Assembly (NCBI GenBank): GCA_002309375.1
Contig: DBXK01000041.1
Location: 1-64,000, forward strand
Reading direction: 5' to 3'
DNA: 64,000 nt
DNA from: Christensenella sp. UBA1214
GTDB taxonomy: Bacteria > Bacillota > Clostridia > Christensenellales > CAG-138
Below the pieces are notes generated by a model. The model saw nothing but the letters and a program-made list of their open reading frames with translations. It made no database searches and had not been told where the DNA came from. Within the stretch, counting starts at the first letter, position 1, and each line of letters opens with the position of its first letter. The position numbers and the translations under genes are program-made. Below, one piece after another: positions 35,646 to 44,767 of the stretch.

Positions 35646-36632
35646 TCAGTGAAGACAGGCGAAAACGGCGTAAACCGGAACGCCGACAGCGAGAGCCGTT
35701 AGAAGATCATGCCCCGGCGTATGCGAATAAAGCTCCCACCCGTTCGCAAGAAGGAATGCGGCGGCGAAGGAGAGGGGCAGCAGCATGATGAGGAATGCTG
35801 CTTTTGCGGCATGTTTTTTGCGCTTTATCATAAGCACGGCGAAAACGGTGAGCGCCGCCGCGGTCAGCGCAAGCGCACCGATAAGGACAAGGAAGGGCAG
35901 GCGCGATGCTGAGGGCGAGATATCGTATTTGAGCTCGACCCTTCCGGACTGCAGGGTGCAAACCTCGCCGAAGCCGCCCGCCGAAATGTCGGTAAAAACG
36001 CTTCCGGCCGGCGCAGGCTGCTCCCCGTTTTGCTCCCTTGCGGCAAGGAAGGGATCGGTGATGACCTCCTCTCCGGTTTTCCCGGAAAGATTTGAGGCGG
36101 GCGGCACGGCGACCGAGCAGCACTGAGGCCGTTCGCTGCTGCGGAGACGGTCGAGCAGCGTGTACCAAGCCTGAACATTATAACGAACGACAGTCACGCC
36201 GAGCACGGTATCCGGTGCTGCGCTTTTTTCAAAGCCGGTCACTTTTTCGCTGAAGGAAAAGCAAAGCTCGCCGGGCTCTCCGCTGCTGCAAACGACAGCC
36301 TCGCCGTAGGCAAGATAATGCTTTTTCGTCAGCCTCGCGAAAACCGTTGCCGCAAGCGCGGCGATGAATGCCGCGGCGATCAGGCTGAGCATCAGCCTGC
36401 GCTTCAGGATCGTGCGTCTCAGCCGCTTCAAAGGCAGCGCTTCGTCCGGCGAAGGAAGGCGGGCGGACCGCATTTTCGCTTCCTCCGCGCGGCAGTCGGG
36501 GCAGCGGGAGAGATGTGCCTCAATGAATTCCCGGGAGTCCTCGCTTTCGATATCCTCCACATAAAGCGGCAGAAGGTCCCTGACAAGCCCGCAGCTGCGC
36601 TGCATCTCATTCATGTTTTCTTTTCCGCTCAT
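35646..36632 (-). CDS. Anti-sigma factor with HC2 zinc finger
   Basis: A 328-residue membrane protein. The N-terminal cytoplasmic part shows a zinc-finger-like pattern with 'EAHLSRCPDCRAEE' and the upstream Cys in 'QRSCGLVRDLLPLYVEDI', the ZAS/HC2 anti-sigma type. One transmembrane helix follows at about 79-98, then an extracytoplasmic domain of about 130 residues, then three more helices at the C-terminus. It overlaps the preceding sigma gene by 4 bases (ATGA). It should bind and silence that sigma factor until an envelope signal arrives. Confidence 0.82.
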   Translation of the reverse strand: MSGKENMNEMQRSCGLVRDLLPLYVEDIESEDSREFIEAHLSRCPDCRAEEAKMRSARLPSPDEALPLKRLRRTILKRRLMLSLIAAAFIAALAATVFARLTKKHYLAYGEAVVCSSGEPGELCFSFSEKVTGFEKSAAPDTVLGVTVVRYNVQAWYTLLDRLRSSERPQCCSVAVPPASNLSGKTGEEVITDPFLAAREQNGEQPAPAGSVFTDISAGGFGEVCTLQSGRVELKYDISPSASRLPFLVLIGALALTAAALTVFAVLMIKRKKHAAKAAFLIMLLPLSFAAAFLLANGWELYSHTPGHDLLTALAVGVPVYAVFACLH

Positions 36633-37132
36633 CTCGTTCCATCCCCTTTCTCCGTTTTTTCCATCCGCTCGATGATCTTCTTTCTTGCCCGGTGATAGAT
36701 CACGCAGGCCCAGTTCGCGCTCCGCCCGAACAGCCCGCCGATGGTTTTGAAATCCGTTTCCATGAAGACTCTCAGCATGAAAACTTCTTTATAGGGCTCG
36801 CCCAGCTCGTGCACGAGGCGGCGGATCAGCGAAGCGTCGCTTTTTTCGGCAAGAAATTCCTCCGCGTCCGGAATTTCGGCGGGGAGCTCCTCGGCGGGCA
36901 GCGGAACGAGCTTCTTTCGCTCTTTATTAGACGAAAAGTAAATGTTTTTTGCGATCTGACAGAGCCAGATCCGGACGTCGCAGTCTCCTCGGAAGTTTTT
37001 TATGGCGGTCAGCGCACGGAAGAAGGTCTCGGCCGTGATCTCTTCAGCAAGATCGCAGTCGCCGCTGAGCCTGCAGACATAGCGATAGACGTCGCGAAAA
37101 TAAAGCCCGTAAAGGGCCTCGATATCCTCCAA
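36629..37132 (-). CDS. ECF-type RNA polymerase sigma factor
   Basis: A 167-residue sigma-70 family factor with region 2 ('DVYRYVCRLSGDCDLAEEIT' onward) and region 4 ('TIGGLFGRSANWACVIYHRA'). The start is taken as TTG at 37132 because GGGAGGAGGTGG places GGAGGT 6 bases upstream, whereas the in-frame ATG at 37153 would lie before that ribosome site and has none of its own. It is the first gene of a sigma/anti-sigma operon with a TTGACA promoter. Confidence 0.88.
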   Translation of the reverse strand: MEDIEALYGLYFRDVYRYVCRLSGDCDLAEEITAETFFRALTAIKNFRGDCDVRIWLCQIAKNIYFSSNKERKKLVPLPAEELPAEIPDAEEFLAEKSDASLIRRLVHELGEPYKEVFMLRVFMETDFKTIGGLFGRSANWACVIYHRARKKIIERMEKTEKGDGTR

Positions 37133-37207
37133 GCTGCCACCTCCTCCCAACATAAGACCGATCCGGCGGCCGAATCTTACAGCCGAAGCGAAATATATTG
37201 CGCTTCT

Positions 37208-37237
37208 ATTCTAACCTTGCCGAAGCCCGGCTGTCAA
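37208..37237 (-). promoter_or_regulatory. Promoter of ECF sigma operon 2
   Basis: A perfect TTGACA (37237-37232), 18 bp, and TAGAAT (37213-37208) on the minus strand. Confidence 0.7.
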
Positions 37238-37355
37238 TTCGGCCGAACGGGAGGAACGGAAGCAAATATACTCAGGATGCGCTGTAAGAAACCGCATCGG
37301 CGGCGGTCGTATGAATGAAGGACGGCGTTTTGCCGGGAACTATGGGGGAAACGGA

Positions 37356-38399
37356 ATGAGATTCAGAAATACTGTGATCCTGTTGAGCATCTGCATCATG
37401 GAAGCGGCGCTCGGCTTAGGCATAATGAGCATCTATGCGATGCACTTCAAACTGCCGATCGACGGCTGCACTTCCCTGCAGGTCGCCGGACATAGTTATT
37501 TTATCGGCGAAGAGGAGCAGATGGACGAAGCATACGGAAGATTTATCAACAGCCTTTCGGATTTTGCGGAGGAGGACGGTTCGCTTTTGATCCTTTGCCC
37601 GTTCGGAGCCGCGGGGCTTGCCGTTCATGATGACGGGAATTGGCTGCAGACGGTGCTTATAAGCGGCGATATCGCCGATTTCAGCGCCGAGAAGGGGATC
37701 ATCGTGAGCTCCGATCCGACAGTGCAGTGCTATATCGGCGACGGCGTCTTCATGCGCGGAAAGTTCGATCTGAGCATTATCGGCGTTTATGATGAAAATA
37801 AAATGCCGATGAACCTGCGGAACATGGGCTTTATTTGCCCTCTCGGCATGGCGGCGAAGCGTCCGGGGCTTTCGGAGGACAATTCCCTCATCATAATGAC
37901 GAATACAAAGGATACGGACGGGCTTATCGGGATGATCGAATCGAGCGGCTACCGTGAGAAATACGGCGTAAGCATGATCTCGGAGCCGATTGGGCTTATC
38001 GAAGGCGTCAAAAAGAGCTTCATGCATGATGATCCGTTTTCAGCCGATCCGCGTCCGACCGCATTCGGCGTGCTTTCGCTGATGACGGCGATCGTCTGCG
38101 GCGGGCTGATCCTCTGCCGCGACAACCTCAATCAACTGAATGTGAGGCGCCTTTTCGGGATGCCGTGCAGCCGCATGATCGCACTGCTTGCCGGAGTATC
38201 CGTTTTGACGGTCATTTTCGGCCTGCTTTTGTTTTACGGCATCGCCTCGGCCTCAAAAGCATTCTGGTTTTATGAGCAAAAACATATCCTTCGCCTTATT
38301 GCGTCGATCGCCGCGATCCTTTGCGCGCTCGCGCTTGCCGTCGATGCCTGCGGCATAATCTTGCTGCGAAGTTTCTTTCGGGGAGGTAAAGCAAAATGA
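37356..38399 (+). CDS. FtsX-like ABC transporter permease 1
   Basis: A 347-residue membrane protein: one N-terminal helix, an extracytoplasmic domain of about 200 residues, and three or four C-terminal helices with the FtsX/MacB-like 'LNQLNVRRLFGMPCSRMIAL' coupling segment between them. ATG at 37356 follows GGGGGAA; an earlier in-frame ATG at 37311 lacks a site and would precede the hydrophobic start. It overlaps the second permease by 4 bases. With that protein and the ATPase at 39596 it forms a transporter of the type used for peptide or antibiotic sensing, lipoprotein release or toxin immunity; the substrate is unknown. Confidence 0.8.
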   Translation: MRFRNTVILLSICIMEAALGLGIMSIYAMHFKLPIDGCTSLQVAGHSYFIGEEEQMDEAYGRFINSLSDFAEEDGSLLILCPFGAAGLAVHDDGNWLQTVLISGDIADFSAEKGIIVSSDPTVQCYIGDGVFMRGKFDLSIIGVYDENKMPMNLRNMGFICPLGMAAKRPGLSEDNSLIIMTNTKDTDGLIGMIESSGYREKYGVSMISEPIGLIEGVKKSFMHDDPFSADPRPTAFGVLSLMTAIVCGGLILCRDNLNQLNVRRLFGMPCSRMIALLAGVSVLTVIFGLLLFYGIASASKAFWFYEQKHILRLIASIAAILCALALAVDACGIILLRSFFRGGKAK

Positions 38400-39592
38400 A
38401 GCTGCTGCGTCAGGTGATGAAGGATCTGCGGCGTGAGCTTGCGTGGCTCCTGCTTTATGGCGTGCTCGCGAGCATGGTGTTCGATACGCTGCCCGGATTG
38501 ATCGGTTCGCTGAGCTCGGGATCGCTCCGGCAGCTGCAGAGCATGGAGGAGGATATGCGCAGAGCAAATCTCAGTATGATCCGGACAAAAAGCATACGTA
38601 TCGGGACCGTTCCGGATGAAGCAAGGATCCGGTTTGCCGAACTGCCGGAGCCATACAGGGGCAGACCGCTTCGCAGGATCATCGAGGAGGGCTTTTCACG
38701 GGAAGGCAGGCTCGGCTGCTGGGCGATCGAATACGAGCGGGAGACGAACGAACCGAAGTATGTTTATTTCGTCGGCAAATACGTCGATCTCGCTCCGATC
38801 GAGGTTCCAACGGACTGCGATTATTATATCTGCGCATCGGAGGATGACGCCGACCTCGTCGGGAAAACAGTAACGGTTTTCGGCGAGGAACTGCCGGTTT
38901 CGGGAGTCGTGCCGGGCGATGCGATGATCTATCATCCGATCAGCCGGTATTCGGCGGAGAACCTGAAGGGCGCGCTCTTCGTTTTTATTCGCGATTATGA
39001 AAGCGTTCGCAGGCTCTTCTGGTACAGCCATATCACCTTTGTAAACGACAACCTGATTGCCGTCGGCGCCGATAAGGCGGAGCTTGCAGAGCTCGTTTCG
39101 GCGATCAGCCGGGAAACGGGGAAGTATGCTTATGTGCAGACGATGGAGGAATATCTCGGCGGCTCAACTCAGCGCATGCGGCAGTACACCGACTTGCTGT
39201 TCCGCTTCGGCGCGGTCTTCGCGCTGATCACGGCGATGGTGCTGAATATCTCGCGTGCCATTCGCCGCTGGGAGGGGGAGTATTCGATCCACCGCCTTTT
39301 CGGAGCGCCGGAGCCGTTTGTCTTTGCGCGGATGCTGCTTTTCGGGTTCGGTTACAACCTGATCGCGATCGGGTTCATTTGGTATAAAACGCTTTTTCCG
39401 TCCGAATGGACGATGACATACTATTCGGACGGAACGACTGCGATTGAAAAGGCGCGCGGCGCGATCTCGCCCGCAGCGGCGGTGAAAACTGCGGAAACGA
39501 CCGGCCTGATCGCCGCGGTCGTGCTTGCCGTCTGCATCTTTGAATTTCTGCGTTTCAAAAAGAAATTTGCCAAAGGAATGAGGGGGGAATGA
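38396..39592 (+). CDS. FtsX-like ABC transporter permease 2
   Basis: A 398-residue membrane protein with the same plan as its neighbour: N-terminal helix ('LAWLLLYGVLASMVFDTLPG'), a large extracytoplasmic domain (about 45-265), and C-terminal helices around 'AIRRWEGEYSIHRLFGAPEP', which probably contacts the ATPase. Start and preceding stop overlap (ATGA), so the two permeases are made together, presumably as a heterodimer. Confidence 0.8.
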   Translation: MKLLRQVMKDLRRELAWLLLYGVLASMVFDTLPGLIGSLSSGSLRQLQSMEEDMRRANLSMIRTKSIRIGTVPDEARIRFAELPEPYRGRPLRRIIEEGFSREGRLGCWAIEYERETNEPKYVYFVGKYVDLAPIEVPTDCDYYICASEDDADLVGKTVTVFGEELPVSGVVPGDAMIYHPISRYSAENLKGALFVFIRDYESVRRLFWYSHITFVNDNLIAVGADKAELAELVSAISRETGKYAYVQTMEEYLGGSTQRMRQYTDLLFRFGAVFALITAMVLNISRAIRRWEGEYSIHRLFGAPEPFVFARMLLFGFGYNLIAIGFIWYKTLFPSEWTMTYYSDGTTAIEKARGAISPAAAVKTAETTGLIAAVVLAVCIFEFLRFKKKFAKGMRGE

Positions 39593-39595
39593 AAA

Positions 39596-40291
39596 ATGAA
39601 AACGATTGCCGCAAGAGGGCTCTCGAAGAGTTATAAGATATCGAAGGATTCCGTTGTCAATGCGGTCAGCGGTGCGGATCTCGAGATCAGTGAAGGCGGG
39701 ATCACCGCGATCGTCGGGCCATCAGGTTCCGGGAAATCCACGCTTCTCAACATGCTCGGGCTGATCGTAAGACCCGATTCGGGTGAAGTGCTTTTGGACG
39801 GCGAAAGGATCGACTCCATGCGCGAAGGGAAGCGCTGCCGCTTCCGCAATGCGAATTTCGGCTATGTCATGCAGGATTTCGCTTTGATCGACGGCGAAAG
39901 CGTTTACAGCAATATCCGTCTGCCGATGCTTTACAATAAAAAGATCAGATTCACCGAATACCGCCGCCGCGTGCATGAGGCGGCGGAGAGCCTCGGCATT
40001 GCCGATAAGCTCCGCAGGAAGCCTTCTCGGCTTTCGGGCGGCGAAAGGCAGCGCGTCGCCATCGCCAGGGCGATCGTCTGCGATCAGCCGATCATTCTTG
40101 CGGATGAGCCGACAGGCTCGCTCGATGCGGAAAACCGCGACATTGTAATGGATATCCTGCTCGACCTCTGCAAAAACAAGGGCCGCACAGTCGTGATCGT
40201 GACGCACGATCTTTCGCTCGCAGCGCGCTGCGATAGGATCATCAGGATGAAGGACGGAAGGATCGCGGAGGAAAACAACGGGGAAGAATAA
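39596..40291 (+). CDS. ABC transporter ATPase (LolD/MacB type)
   Basis: A 231-residue ATPase. Walker A is 'IVGPSGSGKSTLLNMLG', the Q-loop 'GYVMQDFALID', the signature 'LSGGERQRVAIARAI', Walker B 'PIILADEPTGSLD' and the switch His in 'VVIVTHDLSLA'. It powers the two permeases just upstream, starting 3 bases after the second one stops. Confidence 0.95.
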   Translation: MKTIAARGLSKSYKISKDSVVNAVSGADLEISEGGITAIVGPSGSGKSTLLNMLGLIVRPDSGEVLLDGERIDSMREGKRCRFRNANFGYVMQDFALIDGESVYSNIRLPMLYNKKIRFTEYRRRVHEAAESLGIADKLRRKPSRLSGGERQRVAIARAIVCDQPIILADEPTGSLDAENRDIVMDILLDLCKNKGRTVVIVTHDLSLAARCDRIIRMKDGRIAEENNGEE

Positions 40292-40319
40292 ACAAACTAT
40301 GGAAAAATGCGGGGAGGTC

Positions 40320-40328
40320 TGATATAAT
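40320..40328 (+). promoter_or_regulatory. Extended -10 promoter of the PAP2 gene
   Basis: TGATATAAT (TATAAT at 40323-40328), 57 bases before the ATG. The leader contains a GGGAGC/GCTCCC hairpin (40336-40341 with 40362-40367). Confidence 0.65.
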
Positions 40329-40384
40329 AAATAAAGGGAGCGTTGGCGGACGCACGAAACAGCTCCCGGCTCAAGGAGGTAAGA

Positions 40385-41374
40385 ATGTTATTCGAAAGCA
40401 CCGCTGCCGCAGCGGCCGGCAGCACATTTTTCTTTGATTGGGAGATCTCCTTCATGGCTTGGCTGCAGGCGCGGCTGCCGGATTGGGCAACTCCGGTGAT
40501 CTCCGCTTTATCGATATTCGGCGAGGAGATGCTGCTCGTTGCGATCCTCGGCTTCTTCTATTGGAGCTATAATAAAAAGATCGGCAAGCGCATCGGCGTC
40601 TGCATGCTGACTTCGAACCTTTGGAATCCTTTGATCAAGGGCATTTTCCTTCGCCTGAGGCCATATATGGTCAGCGACAAGGTGAAGCTGCTCCGAAAGA
40701 TCGACAACAGTGCTGAGATCACGGACGTTGCGGCGCAGGGCTATTCATTTCCGAGCGGGCATTCCGCGAACGCCGTCGCGACCTATGGCTCGATCGGCAT
40801 TTCTTTGAAGAAAAAATGGATGACGGTCCTTGCATTCCTTCTGCCGCTGTTCGTCGGCTTTTCCCGCGTCGCCGTCGGCGCGCATTTCCCGACGGATGTT
40901 TTTGCCGGCTGGGGCATCGGCATCATCGTGCTCATTCTGATCCCGATGCTGCGCGAAAAGATCAAGAATCACTGGATCTTTTACGGAATACTTCTGCTGA
41001 CGGGCTTTCCGGGTTTCTTCTATTGCAAAAGCAACGATTTCTTCACTGCATACGGCATGATGCTCGGCTTTGCCTTGACCGAACCGTTCGAGGAGAAGTT
41101 CGTGAACTTCGAGAATACCCGCTGCCCGATCCGCATGATCCTTCGCGTTCTTGTCGGCGGCGGCCTGTATCTCGGACTGAATATGCTTCTTAAGCTCCCG
41201 TTCCCGAAATCATTCCTCGATAACGGCACGCTCGCGGCGAACCTTGTGCGTACAGTGCGCTATGCAATAGTCATATTCGCGGTAACTTCGCTTTATCCGA
41301 TGCTTTTCAAATACACCGCAAGGATCGGCAAAAAGAAAGAAGCGTCCGAAGAAAAAAACGAAGAAAAAGCATGA
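40385..41374 (+). CDS. PAP2 superfamily membrane phosphatase
   Basis: A 329-residue integral membrane protein of the PAP2 family, which removes phosphate from lipids such as undecaprenyl pyrophosphate or phosphatidic acid. The three catalytic motifs are visible: KG-IFLRLRPY (K...RP), 'YSFPSGHSANAVA' (PSGH) and 'SRVAVGAHFPTDVFAG' (SR...H...D). The C-terminal ~130 residues add further helices. ATG at 40385 follows AAGGAGGT (40373-40380). The PP2C gene starts 51 bases later and may be co-transcribed. Confidence 0.92.
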   Translation: MLFESTAAAAAGSTFFFDWEISFMAWLQARLPDWATPVISALSIFGEEMLLVAILGFFYWSYNKKIGKRIGVCMLTSNLWNPLIKGIFLRLRPYMVSDKVKLLRKIDNSAEITDVAAQGYSFPSGHSANAVATYGSIGISLKKKWMTVLAFLLPLFVGFSRVAVGAHFPTDVFAGWGIGIIVLILIPMLREKIKNHWIFYGILLLTGFPGFFYCKSNDFFTAYGMMLGFALTEPFEEKFVNFENTRCPIRMILRVLVGGGLYLGLNMLLKLPFPKSFLDNGTLAANLVRTVRYAIVIFAVTSLYPMLFKYTARIGKKKEASEEKNEEKA

Positions 41375-41425
41375 CGGGCTCTTTCGGGGGCGTTTCGGTC
41401 GTGCAGTCATGATGGAGACCCGAAA

Positions 41426-42370
41426 ATGAAAAAGTATTCTTGCGCTGCTGCAACAAAAACGGGCAGACGGCCGAACAATCAGGATAATTATTTGCTGGGC
41501 GGCCGATTTGCGCCGCTTGAGCACGATCAGGAAGCATTCTGCTGCGCCGGAAAAACAAAGACGCCGCTGTTTGCGGCGGTCTGCGACGGCATGGGCGGCG
41601 AGGCCTTCGGCGAGAGGGCGTCGTTCGAAGCCTGTTCGGCGCTGGCGGATGCCGCAGGCTCCCTCGGTGAATCGTTTGAAGCCAACAAGGATGCGATCGG
41701 CAAAGCCATTATCGAAGCGAATGAGCGGATCTGCAGCATCATGCAGTCAGAGATGACGGGCAGGATGGGCAGTACTCTTGCCGCCGTGCTCCTTCAGGAT
41801 GACAGGCTTTATTATACCAATCTCGGTGACAGCAGGATCTACCTTCTCCGCGACGGAAAACTGCACCGGCTCACAAAGGACCATACAGAGGGCCAAACGA
41901 TGCTCGATGCGGGCATCCTGACCGCCGAACAGCTCAAGACGCATCCGAGCCGCAACAAGCTCAGCCTGCATCTCGGCATCTTTCCCGAAGAGGTTTCGAT
42001 CGAGCCTGCGGCTTATACCGACCTGCAGCTTGCGGGCTGCGACAGGCTGCTTTTGTGCAGCGACGGCGTTTACGGCGCGCTCGAAGAGGGTGAGCTCATT
42101 TCGATCCTCGGCGGCAGCGGTACAGCTGAAGACAGGGCCGGAATGCTGATCGATAAAGCATACGGCAACGGCAGCAGGGACAACATGACCGCGATGGTGA
42201 TAGACATAAAAGACAGCCGTTCGGTGCTCCTGCCCCTGGCTGTGATCGGTTCATGCCTGGCTCTCGCTGCCGCGGCGGCAGTCCTGCTGATGAATTGCTC
42301 AGCCGACGCTCCCGGCAATGAAAACCGGACGGAGGAACCGCAAACCTCGGTCGGGCCGACGGATACCTGA
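41426..42370 (+). CDS. PP2C-type Ser/Thr protein phosphatase, membrane-anchored
   Basis: A 314-residue phosphatase. Metal-binding and catalytic motifs include 'RRPNNQDNYLLGG', 'FAAVCDGMGGEAFGE', 'YTNLGDSRIYLLRDGKLHRL', 'LLLCSDGVYGAL' and 'GSRDNMTAMVI'. The C-terminal hydrophobic helix ('LLPLAVIGSCLALAAAAAVL') anchors it to the membrane with a short outer tail. Such enzymes reverse PASTA-kinase phosphorylation, for instance of IreB, but no Ser/Thr kinase gene lies next to it. Confidence 0.93.
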   Translation: MKKYSCAAATKTGRRPNNQDNYLLGGRFAPLEHDQEAFCCAGKTKTPLFAAVCDGMGGEAFGERASFEACSALADAAGSLGESFEANKDAIGKAIIEANERICSIMQSEMTGRMGSTLAAVLLQDDRLYYTNLGDSRIYLLRDGKLHRLTKDHTEGQTMLDAGILTAEQLKTHPSRNKLSLHLGIFPEEVSIEPAAYTDLQLAGCDRLLLCSDGVYGALEEGELISILGGSGTAEDRAGMLIDKAYGNGSRDNMTAMVIDIKDSRSVLLPLAVIGSCLALAAAAAVLLMNCSADAPGNENRTEEPQTSVGPTDT

Positions 42371-42412
42371 ACCGAAGCCGGATGCCGATACTGCCCTGCG
42401 CATAGATAAAAC

Positions 42413-42445
42413 AAGGACCGTGTTTAAGGAAAACACGGTCCTTTT
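42413..42445. terminator. Bidirectional terminator
   Basis: A perfect 13-bp stem (42413-42425 with 42431-42443) with T-runs on both strands ends the PP2C gene and the convergent histidine kinase gene. Confidence 0.9.
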
Positions 42446-42457
42446 GCATGAGAAAGC

Positions 42458-43822
42458 TTAATTATCGATCACGTCGAAGACAGCGGTGAAAACAGTGCCG
42501 CTTTCCTTGCTGCTCGAAACGCTGAGCTCCGCGCCGATCAGCTCCGCCGTGCCCTTCAGGATCGGCAGACCGAGGCCGTGGCCTTTTTCGCTGCGTGCCT
42601 TGTCGCCGCGATAGAACCGCTCGAAGATATGCGGAAGATCCTCTTCGGAGATCACGCTGCCGCGGTTGCGGACGGTGAAGCGCGCTTTCCTGCGGCTTTT
42701 ATTGAGTGCAACATCGACCTGCCCGCCGTCGGGCTCATATTTGAGCGCGTTTTCGATAAGACCGCTGATGATCTTTTCAACGCTCTGCGTGTCACCGGAA
42801 ATGGTGATGTTTTCCTCAATGCTTTCCGAAAGCTCGACGCCGCGGTCATAGGCGACGGATTCCATCTGCAGAACGCATTTTTCAGCCGCCTGCGAAAGAT
42901 CGACAGGGTGGAGCTCGGCGCTCTTTTTTGCGCCGCGGACGCCTTCGCCGACCGCTTCGAGCGAAGCGAGGGTCAGCATCTCGTCGACGAGTTTCATCAT
43001 GTTCTTCGCCGCATCGTCCGTGCTGTCGATCCATTGCCGCTGCTCCGCGACCGTCGCCTCCGGATTTGAACGAAGGATGCTGTTGTTCGCGAGCACGACA
43101 GTGACAGGGGTCTTGAGATCGTGCGAGATATCCTGAACGAACTGGCGCTCCATCTGCATCGCCCGCTCCATCGGTTTTGCGGCGAGCTTCGAAAGCCAGA
43201 TGCTGATCGGAAGCAGAAGCCCCATCGCGGCAATGAAAACGGCGCCGAGGAGCAGAGCATTGCGCAGCGTGCGGGAACTGATATACTCCTTGTCTGCGAT
43301 CGCGATCTTGTATCCGCCGGCAGTCGCTTCGCGACGGTAGATCACGCCGCTTTCGCTGAGCGTGCCGAAATCCTTTTCGGCGGAGACAATGGCGCTGACG
43401 GTTGCCGGAAGCTCGCTCTCATCCGCGGCATAGCCGTTGGAAAGCACGGAGATCTCGCCGCTCGAATTGTCATAATAAACGGTCATGATCCCTTCGCTCG
43501 AGATCATCCGGCCGCGTTTTTCGCCGCCGGGACGTTCGCCGTGCGGGCCTCCTTCCGGCGGTTCGCCTTCGGGCGGCGCATCATCGGGCTTTTCCCCGGA
43601 GGACGGCTCAAAATGCTGACCTTCGTCATCGCGGCCTCCGACGGGGCGGAAATCGCCGTTCGCGCCGGGTTCCCAGGGCTCGGTCACGAGCTGCATCGTT
43701 TTTTCGAGCTCGTTCATCTGCGCCTTGCGCTGCGAAATGCCGAGCGCGATGAACGCCGCGAGCAGCACGAAGCCGATCAGGCCCATATTATAGATGACGA
43801 ATCGCCTGCGGTAGCCGGTCAT
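42458..43822 (-). CDS. Sensor histidine kinase with Gly/Pro/Glu-rich sensor loop
   Basis: A 454-residue kinase. Two transmembrane helices (about 8-28 and 185-208) enclose an extracytoplasmic loop whose middle is low-complexity (around residues 73-105, with 'PPEGEPPEGGPHGERPGG'). A HisKA domain carries the phosphorylated His in 'FVQDISHDLKTPVTVVLANN', and the HATPase domain shows the N box 'GLIENALKYEPDG' and G boxes 'EKGHGLGLPILKG'. It overlaps the response regulator gene by 4 bases. The loop composition closely matches the secreted part of the divergent protein at 44768, which suggests that the two meet outside the membrane. Confidence 0.95.
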   Translation of the reverse strand: MTGYRRRFVIYNMGLIGFVLLAAFIALGISQRKAQMNELEKTMQLVTEPWEPGANGDFRPVGGRDDEGQHFEPSSGEKPDDAPPEGEPPEGGPHGERPGGEKRGRMISSEGIMTVYYDNSSGEISVLSNGYAADESELPATVSAIVSAEKDFGTLSESGVIYRREATAGGYKIAIADKEYISSRTLRNALLLGAVFIAAMGLLLPISIWLSKLAAKPMERAMQMERQFVQDISHDLKTPVTVVLANNSILRSNPEATVAEQRQWIDSTDDAAKNMMKLVDEMLTLASLEAVGEGVRGAKKSAELHPVDLSQAAEKCVLQMESVAYDRGVELSESIEENITISGDTQSVEKIISGLIENALKYEPDGGQVDVALNKSRRKARFTVRNRGSVISEEDLPHIFERFYRGDKARSEKGHGLGLPILKGTAELIGAELSVSSSKESGTVFTAVFDVIDN

Positions 43823-44496
43823 GAACGGTTCACCTCCAGCCGGTAGCCGATCTTCGGGATCTTTTTGATCGAGATCACCGAACCGAGGTATTTGAGCTTC
43901 TTGCGGATGAAGGAAACATAGACCTCAACATTGTTGTCGGTCGCTTCGGAATCCATGCCCCAGCCGTTGATCAGCAGCGTTTCCGTCGGAACGGTCATGT
44001 TGGGATTCATCAAAAACGTGCGCAGTACTTCGAATTCCTTGTGGCTGAGCTGAACGGACTGCCCGGCGCAGCTGAGCATTGCGGATTGAAGATCGAGGGT
44101 CAGATCTTCATAATCGATATTGTTGACAACAACATCGCCGCGGCGGCGGGTGAGAGCGCCGACTCTCGCGAGCAGCTCCGCCGTGTCGAAGGGCTTGGTC
44201 ATGTAATCATCGGCGCCGCTGTTGAGGCCCGTGACCTTGTCGCCCGTCGTCGTGCGGGCTGTGAGCATCAAAACCGGAGTGCTCACGCCGTCCTTGCGCA
44301 GGATGCGTATGACCTCGAAGCCGTCGAGCTTCGGAAGCATGACGTCCAGGATGATCAGATTGTATTCAAGCCCTTTCGCGTAATCGATCGCGGAGAGCCC
44401 GTCGTGAACGCAGTCCACGAAATAGCCCTGCTGCTCAAGGATCTTCTTGAGCGCTTTTGCAAGGGAGCGTTCATCTTCAACAATGAGAATCTGCAT
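43819..44496 (-). CDS. OmpR/PhoB-family response regulator
   Basis: A 225-residue regulator. The receiver has the acidic pair in 'ILIVEDERSLA' and the phosphorylated Asp in 'NLIILDVMLPKLDG'. The C-terminal winged helix shows 'LSHKEFEVLRTFLMNPNMTV' and 'TDNNVEVYVSFIRKKLKYLG'. It binds direct repeats at promoters; three 11-base GTTT repeats in the divergent region are a good candidate site. It is the first gene of the regulator-kinase operon; GGAGG lies upstream of the ATG at 44496. Confidence 0.96.
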   Translation of the reverse strand: MQILIVEDERSLAKALKKILEQQGYFVDCVHDGLSAIDYAKGLEYNLIILDVMLPKLDGFEVIRILRKDGVSTPVLMLTARTTTGDKVTGLNSGADDYMTKPFDTAELLARVGALTRRRGDVVVNNIDYEDLTLDLQSAMLSCAGQSVQLSHKEFEVLRTFLMNPNMTVPTETLLINGWGMDSEATDNNVEVYVSFIRKKLKYLGSVISIKKIPKIGYRLEVNRS

Positions 44497-44556
44497 ATGG
44501 GAGTTCCTCCTTTACGGATGCGGTCTCGCCGCGGGAAGGATTCTTCTTCTCTTCCG

Positions 44557-44565
44557 ATTATAGCA
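44557..44565 (-). promoter_or_regulatory. Extended -10 promoter of the two-component operon
   Basis: On the minus strand TGCTATAAT (TATAAT at 44562-44557) lies about 60 bases before the regulator start. Confidence 0.65.
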
Positions 44566-44602
44566 TAGTTTAGCAGAGCCTGCTGAAATATTTCTGAAAA
44601 AA

Positions 44603-44646
44603 GTTTTTGTTTTGTTTAATATCGGTTTAAGATTTCGGAGTATAAT
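44603..44646 (+). promoter_or_regulatory. Pho-box-like direct repeats and promoter upstream of the GEP-rich protein
   Basis: Three abutting 11-mers begin with GTTT: GTTTTTGTTTT (44603-44613), GTTTAATATCG (44614-44624) and GTTTAAGATTT (44625-44635). The last hexamer ends 10 bp before a perfect TATAAT (44641-44646), and there is no -35 box. That is how PhoB/OmpR-type activators replace the -35 element. The neighbouring regulator at 43819 is the natural candidate. Confidence 0.6.
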
Positions 44647-44767
44647 TCGGCTCAGAACAAGGGAAGGGGCCGGCGGAAAGCTCCGGAAAGATTTGAACCG
44701 AAGCGCCCCGCCCCGGAACGGCAATATGCGGCGGCGCAGCCGCGAAAACAGAAGGAGGATGACAATT

